This document shows, piece after piece, positions 40,351 to 48,984 of a stretch of DNA of 64,000 bases (position 1 is its first letter; each line of letters starts with the position of its first letter). The notes under the pieces were generated by a model that was given only the letters and a program-made list of their open reading frames with translations, was not told the origin of the DNA and ran no database searches. The stretch is from assembly GCF_009299475.1 (NCBI RefSeq), contig NZ_WBSN01000007.1:62001-126000 (forward strand). Direction: 5' to 3'. The translations under genes were made by a program, and so were the position numbers. The DNA is from Bifidobacterium avesanii (GTDB taxonomy: Bacteria; Actinomycetota; Actinomycetes; Actinomycetales; Bifidobacteriaceae).

Positions 40351-43100
40351 CAGCCCGTGTTCTGCAGGCCGGCGGCGACGCCCGAAACGGTGCAGAGGAT
40401 CAGGTAGATGAACCCGGCCTGCTGGTCCTTGCTGAGCTCTTCCTTGTCCACCTTCTTGCGCAGCGAACGCAGGGCGAGCATCTGGGTGACGGACAGCGCG
40501 TCCACGTACGGCGAGCGGATGCGGATGGCCTGGCCGAGCACGTGGCGGTGCTGCAGCGGCCACTCGTCGCCCACGATCTTCAGAACCCACTTGCGGGTGA
40601 GCTCCATCTCGGAGAGCACCTTCTCGTTGAGGTCCTCGCGGTCGCCGAGCGAGAGGTACATCTTGGCGATGCGCTCGTCGGTCTTCGCGATCGACATCTC
40701 GATGTTGTCGATGAACGTGGAGAACAGCGGCCACTCCTCGTACGCCTCGCGCATGGTGGCGAGGTCGCCGAACTTCTCGCACGCGGTGCCCAGACCGTAC
40801 CAGGCGGCCAGGTTGATGCGCGCCTGAGCCCAGGAGAAGATCCACGGGATCGTGCGCAGGTCGTCGAGCGACTTGGCGCCGAGGCCGCGCTTGGCCGGAC
40901 GGGAGCCGATCGGCAGCAGGCCGATCTCCGTCAGCGGCGTGACCGTGGAGAACCACGGGGCGAAGTCTGGGGTGTTGAGCAGGTCGAGGAAGCGCTCGTG
41001 CGACGCCTTGTCCAGCGCGGCCGCCATGTCCGCATACTTGCGGGTCATTTCGGTGTTGCGCTTCTCCACGCTCGGAGCGGACTGCAGCAGCGTGGCCGCC
41101 GCGACCGACTCGACGTGGCGGACTGCCAGCACCGGGTTGCCGTAGCGGGCGAAGATGACCTCGCCCTGCTCGGTGAGCTTGAAGCGGCACTTCACGGAGC
41201 CGACCGGCTGGGCGAGCACCGCGCGGTTGGCGGGGCCGCCGCCACGACCGACGGCGCCGCCGCGGCCATGGAACAGGGTCAGGTCGATGCCGTGCGACTC
41301 GGCCCACTTGGCGATGCGCTCCTGCGCGGAGTGCAGGGCCAGCGTGGCGGAGGTCGGGCCGGCGTCCTTCGAGGAATCCGAGTAGCCGAGCATGACCTCC
41401 AGCTTGTTGCCGGTGGCCTTGAGACGGGCCTGAACCTCGGGGATCTTGATCATTTCCTCAAGCACGTTCACCGAGTTCTGCAGGTCCTCCAGCTGCTCGA
41501 ACAGCGGGATGACATCGATCGTCGGCACGTCCTCCGGATGGGCGAACGCGAGGCGGTTGAGCTCGAAGACGTCCTTGATGTTCTGGGCGCTCTTGGTGAA
41601 GGAGATGATGTAGCGGCGCGCGGCCTTGATGCCGTTGCGCTTCTGGATGGAGCCCAGCGCGCGGAAGGTGTCAAGCACCTCGTGCGTCATGGGCTGCAGC
41701 TCGCCGCGCTCGCCGTGCAGGCCGTGCTCGCGGATGTCCGCGAGGGCGCGGGCGTGCACCACCGAGTGCTGGCGGAACTCCATCTCCACCATGTGGAAGC
41801 CGAACGTCTCCGCCTGCCAGATCAGGTCCTGCAGGGGGCCGTACGCGCTGCGCTTCGCGCCGGCGGCGGCCAGCGAGTGCTGCACCACCTTGAGGTCGGC
41901 GATGAAGTCGTCGCAGGAGTGGTACATCAGGTCGGCGTCGCGTTCGATCGTGTAGTGCAGGCGGTCGGCCATCACCAGCATGACCGCGCGGTGCAGCTCC
42001 TTGGTGGAGATCAGCGCGGCCTTGTCGGTCAGGCGCTCGCTCATTTCCTTCTGACGGTTCCACAGGGCCTTGAGCTCGTCGGAGGCGGGCGTGGTCTCGG
42101 ATTCCATCGTCAGGTTGCGGCCCACGGTGCGGCAGGCGTCCTCAAGCGCGGCGATCACGTGATCGGAGAACTTGCGGGCCACCTGACGGCTCACCTTCGC
42201 GGTCACGTTCGGGTTGCCGTCGCGGTCGGAGCCGATCCAGCTGCCCGGGTGGAAGAACGCGGGGCACACCGGCTCCACGAGTCCGGCCTTGTCGCCCAGC
42301 ATCCAGTCGTCGAAGCGGCGGTACACCTTGGGGATGGTGTGGAACAGGGTGTTGTCGAAGATGTCGAGGATCGTGTCCGCCTCCTCGACCGGGGTCGGCT
42401 TCTTGAGCGCGATCGGCGAGGTGCGGAACAGCGCGTCGATCTCGTTGTAGAGACGGCGGCAGTTCTCCTTCTTGTCCGTGCCGCCGAGCAGCTTGTGCTG
42501 TTCGAGCAGCTGGGAGATGCGGCGGATCTTGCCCTCGACGGCCTTGCGGCGGGCCTCGGTCGGATGCGCGGTGAACACCGGGTGGAACTCCAGGCGGTTG
42601 AGCAGGTCGCGGGCCTTCGCCGGGCCCATCTCCTGCAGCAACTGGTGGTAGGCCAGCGTCATCTCGTTGATCGGATCGACGGCCTCGTTCTCGTCGACCT
42701 TGGCCTCGCGGCTGTGCAGCACGGAGACGCGGTAGTTCTCCTCGCACAGGTTGGCCAGATGGAAGTACGTGGCGAACGCGCGGGCCAGCAGCTGGGCGTC
42801 GTGCAGGTTCATCGCGTCGATCGTCTTCACGGCCTCGGCCAGTCCGTCCTCGTCGGGGTTCGGATCGGTCATGCCGAAGTGCTCGGCGCTCGCCTCCACG
42901 GCATACGCGCGGACGGTGTCGAACTTGGCGAGCAGATCCTTGTCGAACTCGCCAAGTACGTCCCTCAGAATGCGCAGGCACAGATCCATGTCCTGCTTGA
43001 GGGAAGCGGGCAGATCATGCTCTTCCGGGCCCTTCTTGCCCGTACCGGACGTCAGGATGCTGGCGTCCGCAGCATTGATCTGTTGATCGTTAGCTGTCAT
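40350..43100 (-). CDS. ppc: Phosphoenolpyruvate carboxylase
   Basis: The protein has 916 residues, normal for bacterial PEP carboxylase, which makes oxaloacetate from PEP and bicarbonate. Conserved blocks are VFTAHPTEARRKAVEGK (catalytic His), GSWIGSDRDGNPNVTAK, VMLGYSDSSKDAGPTSAT, FHGRGGAVGRGGGPANRA (the GRGGxxGRGGG loop) and the C-terminal QNTG. I start it at MTANDQQINA, which has an AAAGGAGGT site; a 30-residue upstream extension is unlikely. It is divergent from the exporter gene, and a CCGCGG palindrome lies in the leader. The enzyme links to carbonic anhydrase for anaplerosis. Confidence 0.97.
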   Translation of the reverse strand: MTANDQQINAADASILTSGTGKKGPEEHDLPASLKQDMDLCLRILRDVLGEFDKDLLAKFDTVRAYAVEASAEHFGMTDPNPDEDGLAEAVKTIDAMNLHDAQLLARAFATYFHLANLCEENYRVSVLHSREAKVDENEAVDPINEMTLAYHQLLQEMGPAKARDLLNRLEFHPVFTAHPTEARRKAVEGKIRRISQLLEQHKLLGGTDKKENCRRLYNEIDALFRTSPIALKKPTPVEEADTILDIFDNTLFHTIPKVYRRFDDWMLGDKAGLVEPVCPAFFHPGSWIGSDRDGNPNVTAKVSRQVARKFSDHVIAALEDACRTVGRNLTMESETTPASDELKALWNRQKEMSERLTDKAALISTKELHRAVMLVMADRLHYTIERDADLMYHSCDDFIADLKVVQHSLAAAGAKRSAYGPLQDLIWQAETFGFHMVEMEFRQHSVVHARALADIREHGLHGERGELQPMTHEVLDTFRALGSIQKRNGIKAARRYIISFTKSAQNIKDVFELNRLAFAHPEDVPTIDVIPLFEQLEDLQNSVNVLEEMIKIPEVQARLKATGNKLEVMLGYSDSSKDAGPTSATLALHSAQERIAKWAESHGIDLTLFHGRGGAVGRGGGPANRAVLAQPVGSVKCRFKLTEQGEVIFARYGNPVLAVRHVESVAAATLLQSAPSVEKRNTEMTRKYADMAAALDKASHERFLDLLNTPDFAPWFSTVTPLTEIGLLPIGSRPAKRGLGAKSLDDLRTIPWIFSWAQARINLAAWYGLGTACEKFGDLATMREAYEEWPLFSTFIDNIEMSIAKTDERIAKMYLSLGDREDLNEKVLSEMELTRKWVLKIVGDEWPLQHRHVLGQAIRIRSPYVDALSVTQMLALRSLRKKVDKEELSKDQQAGFIYLILCTVSGVAAGLQNTG

Positions 43101-43280
43101 CAGACCTCCTTTACCGGGCCTCCGGTTGCTCGTCAACCGTCCTTCCGCGGCTCCTCCGCGGTTGTGTGGGGACGGACGTACCAAGCCCAAAGCCTTAAGC
43201 CCGATTGGCTAGTGGGCACCATTCTAGGCGCCAAATCGACACTTGTATTACGGGCGGCTGGATAGTGGAAGGAACGATCG

Positions 43281-45296
43281 ATGAGGCGCCGGCTTCCCCG
43301 CGCGCAAATTTCGCCACGTGGGGGTACATATGGCACTGTGAGTTTCCTGAGGAAGAACAAGGACGCGGAAAACAAGTCCGCCGCGCAGCCGGTGGGGGCC
43401 ACCGCCGTACGCAAATTCCACACCCACTCCATTCCGCTGGACATGGAGGACATCGCCCGCGACTGGGACAAACCGATCGTCGACGCGGGCATCGCCGCCA
43501 AGGCGAGCGTGATCGTGCGCGTCGGCACGCTGGACCTCGGCGCCGGCACCGGAAGCTTCCGCGTGCGCGAGATGATGCACCGCATCGCCTACCCGCTCGG
43601 CGTGCACGTGCGTGCGGACGTCAACCTCACGGACATCGAGGCCACCTGCACCGACGGGCGTCACCGCATCACCGAGGTGATCGACCTGCCCACCACCGGC
43701 GTCAACACCGAGCGCATCTGGCTGCTCGAGCACTTCGCCGACTGGTTCGCCGTGAACCTCGGCAAGAGCTCCATGTACCACGTGCAGTCCAAGCTGTCCG
43801 AAGGCGTGGTGCAGCACCTTGAGGAGCGCGACGCCTCCCAGTACTCGGCGGACCTGTCGAAGAAGATCCGCGAGGAGCTCAAGGCCGCGCAGGAGGGCGA
43901 GGCGTCCGAGGATCCGGTCGTGGAGGCCATGGAACTCGCCGAGCGCGTGAACACGCTGAAGCGTGCGGAGGCCGAGCGCTCGCTGGGCGACGACAGCGAG
44001 GAGACGCACCGTCTGCTTGCCGACGACCTGCCCGTCGTGCCGGTGGAGAGCCGGACCAGCGACGAGGAGCGCTTCGATCAGGAGGAGGTCTTCTCCGGCG
44101 ACAGCGACGCCGTGCGCGACCGTGTGGCCGCCCGTCTGGCCGAGCGCGACCGCCGGCAGCGGGAGAAGCTCGAGGGCGAGGGCTATGTGTCCTCCCCCAC
44201 GTCCTCGTCCGCCGGCAAGAAGTCCGGCCGCGTCCACCAGCCGCCCAAGGGCGAATACGCCGAGCACTTCGACCATGTGGGCGCGCAGCCCAAGACCGGG
44301 CGGCACGAGGGCATCACCGTGCGGCAGGCCCATGAGCGACTCGACCTGATCGAGCGCCGCAAGCCCCTCTACAAGCCGTGGTTCTCGGGCCTCGCGTCGG
44401 CCATCGCCTGCGCGTCCTTCGTGTTCCTGCTCGGCGGCGGCCCCTACGACATGATCGGCGCGTTCGTGGGCGCCGGACTCGGCCAGTGGATGCGTCGCCG
44501 GCTGTTCGCGCACCACCTCAACCAATTCTTCGTCACCTTCGTGTGCGTGGCCGCGGCGGCGCTCGCCTGCACCGGCACGCTGCGATTCGTCGGCCTGTTC
44601 GACCCGGTCGCCCTTTCGCACGACACCGCGTACATCGGCGCCATGCTGTTCGTCATCCCCGGCTTCCCGCTCATCACCGGCGGGCTCGACATGGCGAAGA
44701 TCGACTTCCCGTCCGGCATCCAGCGCATCACCTACGTGCTGTGCATCATCCTCATGGCCACGCTCGCCGGCTGGATGGTCGCGTCCATGGTGCACCTCAA
44801 TCCGGAGGGCTTCGAACCGCTGGGGCTCAACGCATGGGTCAACGGGTGTCTGCGCTTCGTGTTCGCGTTTCTGGGCGTGTGGGGCTTCTCGGTGCTGTTC
44901 AATTCCCCCCAGCGCATGTGCCTCGTGGCGGCGTTCATCGGCGCCATCACCGACACGCTCCGCCTCACGCTCGTGGACTTCCAAGTGCCCGCGGAGGCCG
45001 CGGCGTTCATCGGCGCGTTCCTGTCCGGCATTCTCGCCTTCGTGTGGCGTTCGTCGGTGCGGCACGGCTGGCTGCCGCCGCACCTCGGCTACCCGCGCAT
45101 CTGCCTGACGGTGCCGTCCATCGTCATCATGGTGCCCGGACTGTATATGTACCGCGCCATGTTCTATCTGGGCGGCTTTGACACCATCAATGCGCTCGAC
45201 TGGGCGTTCCGCGCGTTCATGGTGATCATCTGCCTGCCCATCGGACTGGCCATGGCCCGCGTGGTCACCGACAAGTCCTGGCGCTACGACGTGTGA
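43281..45296 (+). CDS. ThrE-type threonine/serine exporter
   Basis: The protein has 671 residues from ATG 43281 with GGAAGGAA upstream; GTG 43338 (MSFLRKNKD) is an alternative. The N-terminal half (about 55-180) is the conserved ThrE cytoplasmic domain (ASVIVRVGTLDLGAGTGSFR, HRITEVIDLPTTGVNTERIW). A long acidic, charged linker (about 190-350) follows. The C-terminal half has about ten membrane helices (WFSGLASAIACASFVFLLGG, LFVIPGFPLITGGLDM, ITDTLRLTLVDFQVPAEAAA), matching Corynebacterium ThrE. It should export threonine or serine by proton antiport; the real substrate here is not proven. The linker is longer than in ThrE. Confidence 0.85.
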   Translation: MRRRLPRAQISPRGGTYGTVSFLRKNKDAENKSAAQPVGATAVRKFHTHSIPLDMEDIARDWDKPIVDAGIAAKASVIVRVGTLDLGAGTGSFRVREMMHRIAYPLGVHVRADVNLTDIEATCTDGRHRITEVIDLPTTGVNTERIWLLEHFADWFAVNLGKSSMYHVQSKLSEGVVQHLEERDASQYSADLSKKIREELKAAQEGEASEDPVVEAMELAERVNTLKRAEAERSLGDDSEETHRLLADDLPVVPVESRTSDEERFDQEEVFSGDSDAVRDRVAARLAERDRRQREKLEGEGYVSSPTSSSAGKKSGRVHQPPKGEYAEHFDHVGAQPKTGRHEGITVRQAHERLDLIERRKPLYKPWFSGLASAIACASFVFLLGGGPYDMIGAFVGAGLGQWMRRRLFAHHLNQFFVTFVCVAAAALACTGTLRFVGLFDPVALSHDTAYIGAMLFVIPGFPLITGGLDMAKIDFPSGIQRITYVLCIILMATLAGWMVASMVHLNPEGFEPLGLNAWVNGCLRFVFAFLGVWGFSVLFNSPQRMCLVAAFIGAITDTLRLTLVDFQVPAEAAAFIGAFLSGILAFVWRSSVRHGWLPPHLGYPRICLTVPSIVIMVPGLYMYRAMFYLGGFDTINALDWAFRAFMVIICLPIGLAMARVVTDKSWRYDV

Positions 45297-45457
45297 GGCG
45301 ATTAAAGCCCGGGGGCTTCCCGATTCCGGTTGTATTTTGCCGGCGAGATGCTCCCCGCGGAGTGGTCACGGCCATGGCAAGGCGTCCTCCATGGGACAAG
45401 CATGGATTGGGGAAGGCTATCTCCATAGTGAAGGGCACTTTTGCCGATCTGGGAACA

Positions 45458-45623
45458 GATATCTCAAGAGTCAGGGTGTTCCATGGCGGATAATTGAGAA
45501 GATGGACGCTGAAAATGGCGGAGTTGCAATGCCGTTTTCCCAGTTCCTGCCGCTACAGTGCCCCTCACTCTCGAGATATCTCCTTGCACAAGTCGAAATC
45601 TGCCCCTGACTCTGGAGATATCC
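45458..45623. repeat. Three-copy inverted repeat between convergent genes
   Basis: AGATATCTCAAGAGTCAGGG (45458-45477) is inverted at 45562-45581 (CCCTCACTCTCGAGATATCT) and again at 45604-45623 (CCCTGACTCTGGAGATATCC), with one to three differences. One left arm can thus pair with either right arm, giving alternative folds. A partial related segment (TATCTCCATAGTGAAGGGCA) lies at 45418. The rest of the 349-base spacer shows no gene. Confidence 0.8.
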
Positions 45624-45645
45624 CGTTGATATATGACTCCATGCC

Positions 45646-46599
45646 TCACGATGCGGTTTCTTGCGCCCATGGTGCTTTCCACAGGTGTCTGGGAACGCGA
45701 TCCCATAGCGGCTTGCGGCGGATCCGGCGTCCGTCGCAGATCTGTTGCACCGACATTCTCGCAGTCAGTGGCACCGATACGCCGAGCACGCGCTCGCATT
45801 GCGTGGCCACGCGTTGGGCCAGAGTCTCTTCGACCTGTTCATTGCCCATATCGATGCGGGTGACCTTGATGTACAGCCATCCCAATTCCTCCAGTGCTTC
45901 GCGGCGTTTGTCATCCCGAAGCACCTGGTTGCTGTCGAATCGGTGATAGCCGCCGTCGTACTCGATGGCTATCCGTAACTCCGGATATGCCATGTCCGCC
46001 AGTACCACACGTCCGTTGTGCAACGTGATCGGGTAGTTCACCGCCGGCTCCGGCAGACCGTATTGCATGAGTGTCAGGCGAGTTCGCGTCTCCTGCGAGG
46101 AATCCGTACCTTCTCTCATGAGCTTCAACGCGCGTTTGCAATTCAGTTTGCCGAGGAATTGGCCGTCTCCGTCTAAGTACCTTACGAAGTCGGAAAATTC
46201 CGCGCGAGCCAATCGCCGGTTGCGGCGCATCATGGAATCGCCAAGCACGATGAGTTCCCGCAGCGTGATGAGTCCGGAGTAATGGGCCCACGTGCATACG
46301 GGCGTAGTGCATTCAATGGCCCGATTCACATCGATGACTTCAATGGGGCCATGCCATGTGAGAAAACGTATGCCACGCAAGCGCCCCTTCTCCCCGGGGC
46401 TGCCCACCACCACGTCCATGTCCTTGCGGCGGCGCTCGGATTCCGGCTCGATGGGCTTTTCGACGGCAAGCAGCTCCAGCGCCTCGGAGCGCGCGAAGAC
46501 CAGCCGGCGCTTGGTGCGGCGTTGCAGTTCGGCGCAAGCGTTGAGTCGTTGGTACTTGACGTTGGTGAGCGATTCGAGCGAATACGATTCGGTGTTCAT
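45646..46599 (-). CDS. DUF559-domain nuclease-like protein
   Basis: The protein has 317 residues from ATG 46599. The C-terminal part (about 205-290) matches the Vsr-like/PD-(D/E)XK DUF559 domain: VVLADMAYPELRIAIEYDGG followed by YHR, then a basic helix and WLYIKVTRIDM. The N-terminal part has a WxHYSGLITL segment and resembles the AbiEi-like antitoxin regions common in actinobacterial DUF559 proteins. Activity and target are unknown. The gene is isolated, somewhat richer in A/T than its neighbours and flanked by repeats on both sides, which suggests a mobile or defence-related accessory gene. It converges on the exporter. Confidence 0.7.
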   Translation of the reverse strand: MNTESYSLESLTNVKYQRLNACAELQRRTKRRLVFARSEALELLAVEKPIEPESERRRKDMDVVVGSPGEKGRLRGIRFLTWHGPIEVIDVNRAIECTTPVCTWAHYSGLITLRELIVLGDSMMRRNRRLARAEFSDFVRYLDGDGQFLGKLNCKRALKLMREGTDSSQETRTRLTLMQYGLPEPAVNYPITLHNGRVVLADMAYPELRIAIEYDGGYHRFDSNQVLRDDKRREALEELGWLYIKVTRIDMGNEQVEETLAQRVATQCERVLGVSVPLTARMSVQQICDGRRIRRKPLWDRVPRHLWKAPWAQETAS

Positions 46600-46921
46600 G
46601 CCTTTGACGCTAATGGCGTGGGACTCGGAATCCAACGGACGGCCGCGGGACGGTGGATAAGTGGATGATTCGTGTCGCGGTGGACAACTTCGGGCGTCGG
46701 GCGTCGGGCGTCGGGACGGCTAACGGACGGCTAACAGGCGACCGTGGACGACGGCCGTCAACCGCCAAGACGCCCGCCCGGTCCCGCGGCGCGGCCCGCA
46801 TGCCGAGACGGATGGTGAGACAATCCGCCGCGCCCGCTCCCCCGACCGATAGATTGGAAAATCCATGCGGCGCGCGAGCGTGCGCGGGATCTTCAGGGTG
46901 CAAGAGAAAGAGCGGCAAAGC
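46600..46921. repeat. Divergent spacer with short tandem repeats
   Basis: The unit CGGGCGT is repeated three times at 46691-46711, and a GGACGGCTAAC unit twice directly after (about 46714-46735). Two DnaA-box-like sites are on the minus strand: TTATCCACC (46652-46660, the same variant as 35-43) and TTGTCCACC (46679-46687). Promoters for the divergent nuclease-like and symporter genes should be here but none is clear by eye. Confidence 0.5.
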
Positions 46922-48547
46922 ATGGTTTCTGCGGATGTCTGGGTGTTTGTGGCGATGGTCATCTACTTCGTGGCCATGCTCGCCATCGGCTTCTTCTATT
47001 CGAAGCGTTCGAACTCCTCCGCCCAGCAGTACTTCGCCGGCGGACGCGGCGTGGGGCCGTGGCTCACCGCGCTGTCCGCCGAGGCGTCCGACATGAGCGG
47101 CTGGCTGCTCATGGGCCTTCCCGGCGTCGCCTACTTCACCGGTCTGGCCGACCCGCTGTGGACCGCCACCGGCCTCGCGCTCGGCACCTACCTCAACTGG
47201 CGCATCGTCGCCCGCCGCCTGCGCCGCTACTCGGTGATCGCCGGCGACGCCATCACCATCCCCGACTTCTTCGCCAAGCGCTTCCACGACGACAAGGCCG
47301 TGATCTCCACCATCGCCGCGCTCATCATCCTCGCGTTCTTCTGCGTGTACGTGGGTAGCTGCTTCGTGACCGTCGGCAAGCTGTTCGCCACCCTGTTCGG
47401 CTTCGACTACCACCTGACCATGGTCCTCGGCGCCGCGGTCGTGTTCGTCTACACCATCGTCGGCGGCTATCTGTCGGTGGTGGCCACGGACTTCGTACAG
47501 GGCGTGCTCATGTTCTTCGCGCTCGCCGTCGTGTTCGTCGGCTCGATCGCCGGTGCGGGCGGACCGGAGCGCACGGCAGCGTTCCTGGAGGGCATCCCGG
47601 GCTACCTGTCCGGTACGCAGGTCGCCGCGCCCGCGCTCAACGATCTGGGCGAGCAGATCGTGCGCGAGGGCCAGGCGGTGTTCGGCGCGCCCACCGATTA
47701 CGGCATCATCACGATCGTCTCCATGCTCGCGTGGGGCCTGGGATACTTCGGCATGCCGCAGGTGCTCGTGCGGTTCCTCTCGATCCGCAGCGTGGGCGAG
47801 ATCCGCAAGTCGCGCATCATCGCCACGTCGTGGTGCGTGGCGTCGCTGGGCTGCGCGATCGCGATCGGTCTGGTGGGCCGCGCGATGATGCCCACGCAGT
47901 TCCTCACCGAAGCCGCCGCGGAGAGCGTGTTCATCGTGGCCGCCCAGACGTTGCTGCCGAGCTTCATGTGCGGCGTGGTCGTCTCCGGCATCTTCGCCGC
48001 GTCCATGAGCTCGAGCTCCTCATACATGATCATCGGTGCCTCCGCGATGGGCGAGAACATCTTCCGCGGCCTGCTGCACCGCAAGGCCAACGACCGTCAG
48101 GTCATGATCGTGGCGCGCATCACCCTGCTGGTCATGTTCCTGTTCGGCGTGCTGGTGGCGTACGACCAGAATTCCTCGATCTTCCAAGTCGTCTCCTATG
48201 CGTGGGCGGGCTTGGGCGCCTCCTTCGGCCCGCTCATGCTGTGCGCGCTGTACTGGCGCCGCACTAACAAGGCCGGTGCCATCGCCGGCATGCTCACCGG
48301 TACGGCAGCGGTGCTCGTCTGGCACAACCTCGTCAAGCCCATGGGCGGCGTGTTCGCGATCTACGAGCTGCTGCCGGCGTTCCTGCTGTCGTTGCTGGCC
48401 ATCGTGGTGGTGTCGCTGATCACCGAGCCGCCGTCGGCGCGGATCCTCAAGGAGTTCGACCATTACCTGACCGCGCCCGACGATGCGCTGGTGGACCACG
48501 AGCTGCTCACCGCCGAAACGATGGCCGCCCAGCATCCGACGGTGTGA
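46922..48547 (+). CDS. putP: Sodium:solute symporter, PutP (proline) type
   Basis: The protein has 541 residues and about 13 membrane helices. The PutP/SSS signatures are clear: FAGGRGVGPWLTALSAEASD and MSGWLLMGLPG (sodium site region), NWRIVARRLRRYSVIAGDAI, and VSGIFAASMSSSSSYMIIGA. It imports proline or a related amino acid with sodium. I start it at MVSADVWVF; upstream in-frame codons lack the family's sequence. No ribosome site is strong. The C-terminal tail of about 40 residues is cytoplasmic. No proline-catabolic gene is beside it. Confidence 0.9.
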   Translation: MVSADVWVFVAMVIYFVAMLAIGFFYSKRSNSSAQQYFAGGRGVGPWLTALSAEASDMSGWLLMGLPGVAYFTGLADPLWTATGLALGTYLNWRIVARRLRRYSVIAGDAITIPDFFAKRFHDDKAVISTIAALIILAFFCVYVGSCFVTVGKLFATLFGFDYHLTMVLGAAVVFVYTIVGGYLSVVATDFVQGVLMFFALAVVFVGSIAGAGGPERTAAFLEGIPGYLSGTQVAAPALNDLGEQIVREGQAVFGAPTDYGIITIVSMLAWGLGYFGMPQVLVRFLSIRSVGEIRKSRIIATSWCVASLGCAIAIGLVGRAMMPTQFLTEAAAESVFIVAAQTLLPSFMCGVVVSGIFAASMSSSSSYMIIGASAMGENIFRGLLHRKANDRQVMIVARITLLVMFLFGVLVAYDQNSSIFQVVSYAWAGLGASFGPLMLCALYWRRTNKAGAIAGMLTGTAAVLVWHNLVKPMGGVFAIYELLPAFLLSLLAIVVVSLITEPPSARILKEFDHYLTAPDDALVDHELLTAETMAAQHPTV

Positions 48548-48801
48548 GGCGTCTGCAAGCCGTTCACTTTCTGCCGGCCGTTCGCGCCCAAATGCGCCCA
48601 AATCACCCTCCGAGCCCTCGCCCGAGCCATTATTCAAGCCGGCGAGCGGCGGTGGCGTTCGGATCCCGTGTCTCCTGCACTGTTTGTCATCCGGGCCAAT
48701 GATCGGCGGCGCCCAACTTTCTCCCCGCCCTCCCCATCGTCGAATTTCTCGCCGCGCGAGTCCGCTGCTGGCCGGGACGGCATGGAGTGTTTTATGACGG
48801 T

Positions 48802-48849
48802 GGTGACAGCGTGGGCACAATGGGCCCACATTGTGCCCACGCTGTCACC
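48802..48849. repeat. Perfect 21-base inverted repeat with 6-base loop
   Basis: Arms 48802-48822 (beginning GGTGACAGCGTGGG) and 48829-48849 are exactly complementary, with the loop GGCCCA. An outer pair TGTTTT (48788-48793) and AAAACA (48858-48863) adds symmetry. It lies in the 437-base spacer between putP and the amidohydrolase gene, both reading rightward. The rest of the spacer shows no gene. Confidence 0.9.
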
Positions 48850-48984
48850 AGTGCTGCAAAACACCCACCGTGTGCCGTGGCGCGGGCGGGGTCCTCGTCG
48901 CGTTCCCGCGTTTGCGCTTGCGGTGATGGATCGGGGAGGTGGCTAGCATGGTCGGAGGCGAATGAAATCGGAATGGAGCTGCAT

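Noticed and set aside
40206..43265. 1019-codon plus-strand frame opposite ppc
   Set aside because: Shadow of ppc; its translation has no family features and it begins inside the structured repeat.
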